This document shows, in pieces, positions 15,507 through 22,239 of a DNA stretch of 23,177 nucleotides. Within the stretch, counting starts at the first letter, position 1. The number at the start of each line of letters is the position of its first letter. The notes under the pieces were generated by a model that saw only the letters and a list, made by a program, of their open reading frames with translations, did not search any database and was not told the origin of the DNA. Source of the DNA: DATGJX01 sp035279385 (GTDB lineage Bacteria; Vulcanimicrobiota; Vulcanimicrobiia; Vulcanimicrobiales; Vulcanimicrobiaceae); contig DATEHZ010000006.1 in assembly GCA_035279385.1 (NCBI GenBank), positions 1 to 23,177 of the forward strand, given 5' to 3'. Made by a program: the position numbers and the translations under genes.

Positions 15507-16090
15507 ATCGCGGCATGAACAACGTGTGGACGCTCGTCGCGGCCGCCGCGATCGTGTACGGCGGATTTTGCGTCGTCATGGGCGTTATTCCGGGCGTCGC
15601 GATGTCGCACGAACGGCCGACGCCCGGCCTGCGGCCGCTCAGCGCGCAGCAAGCCCGCGGCCGCGACATCTACGTGAGCGAAGGCTGCTCCTATTGCCAC
15701 ACGCAAAACATCCGTCCGCTCGCGCAGGACAAGGTGTTCGGACGCCCGTCGGTCGGCGGCGATTACGTGTATTCGACGCCGCAACTCCTGGGCACCGAAC
15801 GTACCGGACCCGATCTTTCGAACATCGGGTTACGCCAGCCGAGCGACGTATGGCAATATATTCACCTTTGGGATCCGCGCGCCGTCGTGCACGATTCGAT
15901 CATGCCGCGCTACACGTGGTTTTTCACGTTGAAGAAGAGCGCCGCGCCCGGTGAGACGACGGTGCCCGTGCCGCCCGGTTACGCGCCGGCGGGCGAGGTC
16001 GTCATCGCGACGCAGCAGGCGCAGGATCTCGTCGCGTATCTGAAATCGCTCAAACAGGTGCCGCTCGGAAAAGGAGGCGCTGCGCCGTGA
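15503..16090 (+). CDS. ccoO: cbb3-type cytochrome c oxidase monoheme subunit (CcoO)
   Basis: A 195-residue subunit with one N-terminal membrane anchor (about 9-31) and a periplasmic cytochrome c domain. It passes electrons to CcoN. The heme c attachment site is CSYCH (62-66) in the typical context GCSYCHTQNIRPL. It also has the CcoO signatures FGRPSVGGDYVYSTPQLLGT, GPDLSNIG and HLWDPRAVVHDSIMPRY, where M134 is the likely axial ligand. An insertion of about 20 residues (about 147-170, containing GETTVPVPPGYAPAG) lies between the Met loop and the last helix. It overlaps ccoN at its start and the next small gene at its end, as in a polycistronic unit. Confidence 0.94.
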   Translation: MNRGMNNVWTLVAAAAIVYGGFCVVMGVIPGVAMSHERPTPGLRPLSAQQARGRDIYVSEGCSYCHTQNIRPLAQDKVFGRPSVGGDYVYSTPQLLGTERTGPDLSNIGLRQPSDVWQYIHLWDPRAVVHDSIMPRYTWFFTLKKSAAPGETTVPVPPGYAPAGEVVIATQQAQDLVAYLKSLKQVPLGKGGAAP

Positions 16091-16224
16091 TCGGCTGGAT
16101 CATCGTCGGGGTGGGTGCCGTTGCGACGCTCTGGGCCTTCGCGGCCTCGATCTATTGGACGATACGTCCGGGCGAAACGCAGCCGGACCATCCTAAATAT
16201 CTGATCTTGAGGAACGACCGCTGA
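16087..16224 (+). CDS. 45-residue membrane subunit, CcoQ-like
   Basis: A very short gene with GTG overlapping the ccoO stop (GTGA) and its stop overlapping the next ATG (TGATG). The product has one transmembrane helix (about 3-25) and a polar tail, WTIRPGE followed by HPKYLIL, ending in NDR. The TM helix followed by W..RPG is like CcoQ/FixQ, the small subunit that stabilises cbb3 complexes. Its position between ccoO and the ccoP-like gene is also that of ccoQ. Its sequence is too short for certainty; a CcoS-like assembly peptide is the main alternative. Confidence 0.65.
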   Translation: MIGWIIVGVGAVATLWAFAASIYWTIRPGETQPDHPKYLILRNDR

Positions 16225-17081
16225 TGGAGCCGGTTTCCGTGCGCATCTTTCTCGACCAGGCCGCAGAACCGGTTGCGACGTACCGGCCGCCGGCGCGCTT
16301 TCATCTGGATACGCGCACGATCTCCGACGGCGAGCACGTGCTGCGTATCGAGGCGAGCGATGCGGTCGGCAACGTCGGCGTGCGCCGCATCCCGTTCGTG
16401 GTTGCAAACGGTCCGGGAATTACGGTGACGGGCCTGCGCACCGGTTCGCGCGTGCGCGGCGCGATCGACGTGGACGTCAATGCTTTCAGCGCCGAGGAGC
16501 CCTTCGATCCCGCGCGTGCGGAATCGCCGGGGCCGATTCCCGTCTGGACCTGGGTGCTCATCGTCGTCATCGCCGTGTGGGCGATGTGGTACGGTCTGGA
16601 GTATTTTCCGACGCCGCCCGCATTCGCACAGACGCCGACGTACGCGCCGAATCCGTCGGTCGCCGCAGCACTGGGCGAACCGGTTCAGGGACGAACGGAA
16701 ACCGCCGCACCAGTTGCTGCGAACGCTGCCGTGGGCAGCAAAAACGTGGCGGGATTCGATTACTCCTCGCTCGGCGCGCAAGTCTATTCACAAAATTGCG
16801 CGTCTTGTCACGGCGAATCCGGCACCGGAACGCCCGGCGTATTTCCGCCGCTGGCCGGAGATCCGGCGGTAAACGGCAAGGACGCCGATGCGCACGTCAA
16901 GATCGTGCTGCACGGATTGTCAGGAAAAGCGATTGGCGGAAAAACGTACGCCGCGCAGATGCCCGCGTTCGGTTCGCAATTGAGCGACGATCAAATCGCC
17001 GCGGTCGTCGATCACGAGCGCACCTCGTGGGGCAACAACGGCCCCACCGTAACTCCCGCTCAGGTGACCAAAGACCGCTAG
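16224..17081 (+). CDS. CcoP-like cytochrome c with N-terminal Ig-like domain
   Basis: A 285-residue protein in the position of ccoP. Residues 4-62 read as a bacterial Ig-like (Big_7-type) beta-sandwich, with VSVRIFLDQ, a DGEHVLRIEASD strand pair and AVGN, and 65-90 may begin a second one. One transmembrane helix follows (VWTWVLIVVIAVWAMWYG, about 107-124), then a Pro/Ala-rich linker. The last part is a class I cytochrome c domain with CASCH (192-196) and likely axial M246 in AAQMPAF. Standard CcoP has two hemes and no Ig domain; this one has a single heme. No signal peptide precedes the Ig part, so with the heme outside, the Ig part would be cytoplasmic. TTGAGGAA upstream may serve as ribosome site. 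It overlaps the small subunit's stop. Confidence 0.85.
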   Translation: MEPVSVRIFLDQAAEPVATYRPPARFHLDTRTISDGEHVLRIEASDAVGNVGVRRIPFVVANGPGITVTGLRTGSRVRGAIDVDVNAFSAEEPFDPARAESPGPIPVWTWVLIVVIAVWAMWYGLEYFPTPPAFAQTPTYAPNPSVAAALGEPVQGRTETAAPVAANAAVGSKNVAGFDYSSLGAQVYSQNCASCHGESGTGTPGVFPPLAGDPAVNGKDADAHVKIVLHGLSGKAIGGKTYAAQMPAFGSQLSDDQIAAVVDHERTSWGNNGPTVTPAQVTKDR

Positions 17082-17156
17082 CAATGGCGGGGTGTCTCGC
17101 AGAGAGAACGCACCGTGAACGCTTCGAGAAACCCAGGCGGCCTCACGCAGCGAGCG

Positions 17157-17188
17157 TTCTCAGGTCGAACCTTTCGACGTGCTAGAGT
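17157..17188 (+). promoter_or_regulatory. Candidate MerR-type promoter of the P-type ATPase
   Basis: TTCTCA (17157-17162) and TAGAGT (17183-17188) are weak -35/-10 elements spaced 20 bases. The spacer holds a perfect dyad, GTCGAA-CCT-TTCGAC (17164-17178). The ATG is 6 bases after the -10, which would give a leaderless mRNA. Long spacers filled by a dyad are the mark of MerR-family metal-responsive promoters. A wider inverted repeat, GAGAACGC (17104-17111) and GCGTTCTC (17154-17161), lies upstream. No merR gene is in the window. Confidence 0.4.
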
Positions 17189-17194
17189 GGCGCC

Positions 17195-19624
17195 ATGCCG
17201 TCCACGCAGCAGATGCACGCCGAACACGTGCATCCGCTCTCCGAGCAGGAAGTACAGGAACGCCGCAAACGCTTTGGAGCGAACGTGCTCGTTCCGCAAA
17301 GACGCGGCTTGCGCCTCATGTGGGTCGTGCGTTTCTTCATGGATCCGATGGTTCTGCTCTTGCTCGTGGCGGGCGGCACGTATCTTTTGCTAGGAGATCG
17401 TCTCGATGCGTTCGTCGCGCTCGCGGCGCTCGTTCCGATTTTTCTGGTAACCTCCGTGTTGGAGCGGCGTTCCGAACGTGCGCTCGAAGCGCTCAAAGAG
17501 CTCTCGCTGCCGACGGCACGGGTTCGCCGCAACCTCCACGACTCGGTGATCGATGCGCGCGACGTCGTTCCCGGCGATATCATGCTCGTCCAAGAAGGCG
17601 ATATTTTTGTTGCGGACGGCATCTTGGTCGGCGGAACGCCGCTCATCGTCGACGAGTCCATGCTCACCGGCGAATCACACCCGCTCGTCAAAGAACCGGG
17701 CAGCGGCGAGTTGTACGCCGGAACGGCGCTGCGAAGCGGGCGCGGCGAAGCGATCGTTACGGCAATCGGCACGTCGACCAAGTACGGCCGGATCGGCAAA
17801 CTCATGTCGGAGATGCACATTGGTGCGACGCCGATCGAGCAGATAATCCGGCGTCTGGTTTCCAGAATAGGCGTTGCCGTCATCGTGCTCTGCGCCGCCG
17901 TCGTTATCATCGAGCGCGGACACGGCGCGCTCTGGCCGGCGGCAATCATTGCCGGTGTAAGTCTCGCGATGGCGGCGATACCCGAAGAGCTGCCCATGGT
18001 GTACACGCTCTATCTCGCGCTCGGCGCGTGGCGCCTGAGCAAGCAGCGCGCGCTGGTGCGGCGGCTGGCGAGCGTCGAAACGCTGGGATCCGCGAACGTC
18101 ATCTGCGTCGATAAAACCGGCACGCTCACCTACGGACGGCTTGAGGTTGCGGACACCTGGGTCGCGCCGGGGCACGAACGCGAGGAACTGATCTCCACGG
18201 CAGCGCTCGCGTGCGAACGCGATCCGTTCGATCCACTCGATCTCGCACTGCTGCGGCTTGCGGGCATCGTAAAAAACGGGACGCCGCTCGTGAGCTATCC
18301 GTTCGATGCGGCGCATCGCCGCATGACGCAGGTGTGGCCGGACGCGCGAGGCGTTCGAATCGCCGCCAAGGGCGCCGTCGAAGCGATCGTCACGCTGTGC
18401 CGCTTGACCGATGACGAGCGTGACGAAATTCTGCGTACCAACGAACGTTTCGCCGCCGAAGGCATGCGCGTTATCGCCGTCGCCGGCGCGGTCCACGCGG
18501 CGGCCGGCGGCGATCGCGGCAGCGACGAGTCCGGCCTGGAATTCGCCGGCCTGATCGCGTTCAGCGATCCGATTCGCGAAGACGTTCCGGCTGCAATTGC
18601 CGACTGCGCTCGCGCCGGCATCACCGTGATCATGATAACCGGTGACCACCCCGCCACCGCACAAGCAACGGCGCGGCGATTGGGATTGCGCAGCGAACGC
18701 ACGTTGACCGGCGCGGACCTCGACGGCATGTACGACACGGAATTAATCGCGGCAATTGCGCATGTCCGCATTTTCGCACGCATACAGCCCGAACAGAAAC
18801 TGCGTATCGTCAAAGCGCTGCACGCGCGCGGCGACATCGTTGCGATGACGGGTGACGGAACGAACGACGCGCTGGCGCTGCGTGAGGCGGATATCGGCGT
18901 CGCGATGGGGCAGCGCGGTACCGAGGTCGCGCGAAGCGCGGCGGATCTCATCTTGCTGGACGACGATTTCACGACCATCGTGGCGGCAATTGCGGGAGGA
19001 CGCCGTATATTTCGAAACTTGCGGCGCGCATTTCGCTATTTGAACGCCTTCCACGCGCCGCTGATTCTCTCGGCGGTGGTGATTCCGTTCTTCGGCGTGC
19101 CGTTGCTGCTTCTGCCGATTCATCTCGTCTGGCTCGAACTGATCGTTCACCCCACGTCCGCGCTCGTCTACGAAAACGATCCGGCCGGCGCGCACGATCT
19201 GATGACGGAGCCGCCGCGCGGGCGCGCGGGCGAACTGCTTCGGCGCACAGATTGGGTTCGTCCGATTCTGCTGGGCGTGGCGCTCACCGTCGGCTCTCTG
19301 GCGATCTATTTTTTGGATCTGCAGGGAGGGCTCGGCGTCGACGTCGCGCGCGGCGTCGCGCTGGCGTGCATGCTGGCCGGCCAGATGCTGCTGGTCCTCA
19401 CGGAACGCTCGACGCAGATACCCGTTTGGAAACAGTCGTTTACCGGCAACCGGCGCCTGCTCCCGATATTGGCGGGCACGCTTGCCATGATGCTTGCCAT
19501 GCTCTACATTCCGGCGTTTGCGCTGGCTTTCAAGGTTGCGCCGCCGACGATCGGTCACCTGGGCGAAGCGCTCGGCGTCGCGGTCCTCTGTACGTTGTGG
19601 CTGGAGCCGTTCAAGAAGGGATAG
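17195..19624 (+). CDS. P-type cation-transporting ATPase (P2-like)
   Basis: An 809-residue membrane pump. The N-terminal cation-ATPase segment (LSEQEVQERRKRFGANVL) is followed by TM1-2, an actuator domain with SMLTGES (T158-S161), and PEELP (263-267) in TM4. The phosphorylation site is D306 in DKTGTLT, the nucleotide-binding KGA is at about 392, and the hinge is TGDGTND (552-558). The TM4 PEELP and the lack of any CPC or metal-binding domain place it in the P2/Ca2+-like group, not the Cu+ (CcoI) group, despite the oxidase next door. In TM6 a His (H652 in LELIVHPTS) stands where many relatives have Asp, so the ion is uncertain. No Shine-Dalgarno is seen. The stop is 4 bases before the next gene. 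Confidence 0.92.
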   Translation: MPSTQQMHAEHVHPLSEQEVQERRKRFGANVLVPQRRGLRLMWVVRFFMDPMVLLLLVAGGTYLLLGDRLDAFVALAALVPIFLVTSVLERRSERALEALKELSLPTARVRRNLHDSVIDARDVVPGDIMLVQEGDIFVADGILVGGTPLIVDESMLTGESHPLVKEPGSGELYAGTALRSGRGEAIVTAIGTSTKYGRIGKLMSEMHIGATPIEQIIRRLVSRIGVAVIVLCAAVVIIERGHGALWPAAIIAGVSLAMAAIPEELPMVYTLYLALGAWRLSKQRALVRRLASVETLGSANVICVDKTGTLTYGRLEVADTWVAPGHEREELISTAALACERDPFDPLDLALLRLAGIVKNGTPLVSYPFDAAHRRMTQVWPDARGVRIAAKGAVEAIVTLCRLTDDERDEILRTNERFAAEGMRVIAVAGAVHAAAGGDRGSDESGLEFAGLIAFSDPIREDVPAAIADCARAGITVIMITGDHPATAQATARRLGLRSERTLTGADLDGMYDTELIAAIAHVRIFARIQPEQKLRIVKALHARGDIVAMTGDGTNDALALREADIGVAMGQRGTEVARSAADLILLDDDFTTIVAAIAGGRRIFRNLRRAFRYLNAFHAPLILSAVVIPFFGVPLLLLPIHLVWLELIVHPTSALVYENDPAGAHDLMTEPPRGRAGELLRRTDWVRPILLGVALTVGSLAIYFLDLQGGLGVDVARGVALACMLAGQMLLVLTERSTQIPVWKQSFTGNRRLLPILAGTLAMMLAMLYIPAFALAFKVAPPTIGHLGEALGVAVLCTLWLEPFKKG

Positions 19625-19628
19625 TCTT

Positions 19629-20075
19629 ATGAATGCCGCTCATCTGCACTTGGTGCTGAATCACGCGCCGCTGTTCGGCTCGATCGCCGGTATCGCGCTG
19701 CTCGTCTGGGGTTTGCTGCGCCGCTCCTACGAAATGCGTCTCGCATCGTATGCAGCGTTCGTTCTCTCGGCCCTCGCCGCAATTGCCGTGTATCTGAGCG
19801 GCGGCGCCGCGGAATCGCTCGTCGAAGATTTGCCCGGCGTCACGGAACGAGCGATCGAACGGCACGAAGACATCGCGAAGGTCGCAATGTTCGCGATCGG
19901 CGCGAGCGGTGTGCTGGCCGCGGCCGCATTCTTCGTGGAGCGCGGGAGACGCACGCTGCGCCCAATCGTGCTTGCCGCTCTTCTGGTGGCGGCATTCGCC
20001 GCGGTCGGGGTCGCCGGCTATACCGCAAATCTGGGCGGCCAAATCCGGCATTCCGAGATATCGTCTCATCCGTGA
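19629..20075 (+). CDS. Four-helix membrane protein, uncharacterised (DUF2231-like)
   Basis: A 148-residue protein with four hydrophobic helices. It starts NAAHLHLVLNHAPLFGS, a His-rich first helix seen in small uncharacterised membrane proteins that resemble DUF2231. A soluble loop holds SLVEDLPGVTERAIERHEDI, and the end is AGYTANLGGQIRHSEI. The conserved His residues in helix 1, the RHE loop and the RHSEI tail suggest a heme or metal site, but this is unproven. The ATG at 19629 lies 4 bases after the ATPase stop, and an upstream extension in this frame is only antisense-like shadow. Its stop overlaps the AI-2E gene start (GTGA), so the two are translationally linked. Confidence 0.65.
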   Translation: MNAAHLHLVLNHAPLFGSIAGIALLVWGLLRRSYEMRLASYAAFVLSALAAIAVYLSGGAAESLVEDLPGVTERAIERHEDIAKVAMFAIGASGVLAAAAFFVERGRRTLRPIVLAALLVAAFAAVGVAGYTANLGGQIRHSEISSHP

Positions 20076-21064
20076 ATACGTTCTTCCTCGTCTTCGCCGG
20101 GACGCTGCTTGCGCTGGTTTTGCGCGCTGCGGCGGAATGGATCGCAAAAACCGCTCGCATTTCAATCGTCTGGGCTGTATGGGTGACGGCGATCGCGGGT
20201 TTCGCATTGCTCGGTGCGATGGTGACCGCGCTCGGAAACGCGGCTGCGATGCAGATCGACGCTTTGCGGGACACGCTTCCCGGCGCGATAAACGACGTGG
20301 TGCAACAGTTGCGATCCACGCCGATAGGCCTATGGATCGCGAACAACGTTCCCAGCGCTGCAGCGCTCGTGCCGGACGGCGCTCATTTGCTCAGCCGCGC
20401 CGGCGGGATACTCTCCGGGGCGCTCGGCGCAATCGTCGCGCTGCTGGTCATTGTTTTCGTAAGCATCGCGGGCGCGTTGGAACCCGATCTGTACGTCGAC
20501 GGTCTGGTCCGGCTCTTTCCCGCAGACCGGCGAACGCGCATTCGCAGCGTCGTTCGAGAAGCGGGACATACGCTGAGAACGTGGTTCATCGCACGGCTGC
20601 TCACGATGGCCGTCACGGCGGTACTCGTTACCACCGGTCTTACGATCCTCCATATTCCGCTCGCGGTCGCTCTCGGAATCCTCGCGGGCGCGCTCGCATT
20701 CGTTCCGAATATCGGTGCCTTTATCGCCGCCGCGCCTGCCGTGGTTCTCGCGTTCGTCCAAAACCCCGGCACCGCGCTTGCGGTCGCAACGATGTACGTG
20801 GTCGTTCACGTACTCGACGATTTTGTCGTTGCGCCCGTCGTGGAACGTCAGGTCGTAAAACTCCCCCCGATCCTCACGCTGATCGCACAAATCGTGCTCG
20901 GTCTAGCCACGGGCGCTCTGGGTGTAACGCTCGCCGCACCGCTGGTCGCGGCCGCTATCGTCATCGTCCGCCGCTTGTGGGTCGAGGACGTCGCGGACGC
21001 CTCTCCGGTATTTTCGATGCAGGCGGGCGCGGCGGAACGCAGCAGCGAAGCCGAGCCCGTATGA
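20072..21064 (+). CDS. AI-2E family transporter (PerM-like)
   Basis: A 330-residue polytopic membrane protein of the AI-2E/TqsA/PerM family. It shows two N-terminal helices, a central amphipathic region (about 60-110), then TM segments, and the family's C-terminal pattern. That pattern includes LAGALAFVPNIGAFIAAAPA, with the conserved P.iG segment, VVHVLDDFVVAPVVERQVV (typical NxxxP in the family, here DDFVVAP), LPPILTLIAQIVLG and LGVTLAAPLVAA. Some members export autoinducer-2; most act as unknown or Na+/H+-type carriers, so the substrate should not be assumed. The GTG start overlaps the preceding stop, and its stop overlaps the next ATG. Confidence 0.88.
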   Translation: MNTFFLVFAGTLLALVLRAAAEWIAKTARISIVWAVWVTAIAGFALLGAMVTALGNAAAMQIDALRDTLPGAINDVVQQLRSTPIGLWIANNVPSAAALVPDGAHLLSRAGGILSGALGAIVALLVIVFVSIAGALEPDLYVDGLVRLFPADRRTRIRSVVREAGHTLRTWFIARLLTMAVTAVLVTTGLTILHIPLAVALGILAGALAFVPNIGAFIAAAPAVVLAFVQNPGTALAVATMYVVVHVLDDFVVAPVVERQVVKLPPILTLIAQIVLGLATGALGVTLAAPLVAAAIVIVRRLWVEDVADASPVFSMQAGAAERSSEAEPV

Positions 21065-21435
21065 ACATCGCGCTCGAAGTGCATTTAGGGTTCGCCTTCT
21101 TCGTATTCTTGGCAGCGCTGCTCGTGGGATGGGTGCAGATGGGGCGCCGCGTGATGTCGGGGATCATCGGCATACAGATCCTCATCGGTATCGCGATCTC
21201 CGCATGGGCCGGCGCGGCGCACATCCGGCTGCCGGGCACGCTGTGGGTGCATATCGTCGGTGCGTTCATCGCAATGTTTGCCTACATCGTCGGCCGGCGC
21301 ATCTACGACCGCAACCCGAAGGCGTACTCGCTGCCTGCAATCGGCATGAGCCTGCTCGGCTTCATTTTCATCATTCTCACGATCTGGTACGGAACCAGAC
21401 TGTATTTCGGGTATCCACTAACGCCGCACGGGTAA
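21061..21435 (+). CDS. Small four-helix membrane protein, unknown function
   Basis: A 124-residue protein with four hydrophobic helices. His residues lie in helix 1 (EVHLGFAFF) and in the third helix (TLWVHIVGAF). Short basic loops (QMGRRVM, GRRIYDRNPK) place the loops after helices 1 and 3 in the cytoplasm. I do not recognise the family. The ATG overlaps the AI-2E transporter stop, so the four genes from 17195 form one tightly coupled set. The TAA at 21433-21435 is followed in the same frame by a further open stretch, described in the next entry. Confidence 0.65.
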   Translation: MNIALEVHLGFAFFVFLAALLVGWVQMGRRVMSGIIGIQILIGIAISAWAGAAHIRLPGTLWVHIVGAFIAMFAYIVGRRIYDRNPKAYSLPAIGMSLLGFIFIILTIWYGTRLYFGYPLTPHG

Positions 21436-21507
21436 ACTGCCGGCACGGCTCAGAGCAATTCCGAGCAACCGGAGCATCTGCGCGACGCTCGATCCCTCAC
21501 GCTGCAG

Positions 21508-21681
21508 ATGGTGCTGATCATCGACAAGAAGATCTCCGAAGCGCTCCGGCAGATCGGCGGCGGCAAGCAGCAGCGAGAGCTGCGCGGGCCGACCGACTTG
21601 CGTGCGGCCGCGGAGGTGCTGCGCAAAGCTGAAGAGCAGATCGGAAAGGACGAAGAGCAGCGCGCCTTTGGCGGCGAGTAA
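21508..21681 (+). CDS. Small charged helical protein (57 residues)
   Basis: This is an open frame too short for many gene finders. From the ATG at 21508 it gives MVLIIDKKISEALRQIGGGK and then a Glu/Lys/Arg/Gln-rich helical tail ending in FGGE. The frame is the same as that of the preceding membrane protein and is open from just after its TAA (21436). The codons between are polar (SNSEQPEHLRDARS), as if the real N-terminus were longer and used a non-standard start such as CTG. It could be a soluble small protein, or the end of the membrane protein read past TAA. The composition is coding-like (third-position G/C), but no homologue is known to me. Confidence 0.45.
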   Translation: MVLIIDKKISEALRQIGGGKQQRELRGPTDLRAAAEVLRKAEEQIGKDEEQRAFGGE

Positions 21682-21717
21682 AGGCCGCAACCGCGAACCC
21701 GCCGAAGTTTTGCGCCC

Positions 21718-22239
21718 GTGAGAACGTCGCGGGCTTTTTTCTGGATCGTCGTGCTCGTCATCGTCGCGGGCGTTTCTTGGTTCGTCGCGACACACCGGCA
21801 AAGCCCGGTCGGCGATCGCATCACCGTCTACTACACCAAGACCGACGGCGGTTCGGAGGTTCCGTGGACCGTCTCGATGCGTCCGCAGCAGTCCGGGGAA
21901 AGCGCCGCCGAGCATTTGCGCAACACGGCGCTGTACGCCGCGACGCAAGCCGTCGCGGGTCCGCCGACCACGATTTCGGCGATCCGGTTCCCGACGGGAA
22001 CGCACGTGCTCTCCGCGGACGTTAACGATTCGACCGCAACGGTCGATCTTTCAGGAGAGGTGAAAAACCAGTCGTCCGGAGTTCTCGGCGAAAGCGGAGC
22101 GTTCAAGGCGCTGGTGTGGACGTTGACCGCGCTGCCGGGAATCGACCGCGTCGCGATCCGCGTTCAAGGACAGACGCTCAGCACGTTGCCGGGGGGGCAT
22201 CTTGAACTTGACGAGCCGTTACGCCGTTCGGATTGGTAG
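21718..22239 (+). CDS. GerMN-domain protein, membrane-anchored
   Basis: A 173-residue protein with a GTG start, an N-terminal membrane helix (AFFWIVVLVIVAGVSWFVA, about 6-24) and an exported GerMN (sporulation/spore germination-type) domain. Typical segments are ITVYYTKTDG, the helix EHLRNTALYAATQAVAG, ADVNDSTATVDLSGEV, the helix SGAFKALVWTLTALPGIDRVAIRVQGQ and LSTLPGGHLELDEPL. In spore formers GerM helps assemble septal cell-wall machinery; in non-spore-formers the domain occurs with envelope enzymes. Its end overlaps the following AMIN-domain gene by 38 bases and holds a G7 tract at 22191-22197 that may also serve as the next ribosome site. Confidence 0.85.
   Translation: MRTSRAFFWIVVLVIVAGVSWFVATHRQSPVGDRITVYYTKTDGGSEVPWTVSMRPQQSGESAAEHLRNTALYAATQAVAGPPTTISAIRFPTGTHVLSADVNDSTATVDLSGEVKNQSSGVLGESGAFKALVWTLTALPGIDRVAIRVQGQTLSTLPGGHLELDEPLRRSDW

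Noticed and set aside
16087..16224. Reading the 45-codon gene as only a leader peptide
   Set aside because: It has a clear membrane helix, stop/start overlaps on both sides and the expected ccoQ position, so a structural subunit is more likely.
19909..21060. A plus-strand frame that extends the small membrane protein at 21061 far upstream
   Set aside because: The upstream part is Arg-rich and lies out of frame in the AI-2E gene; only the part from 21061 has membrane-protein character.
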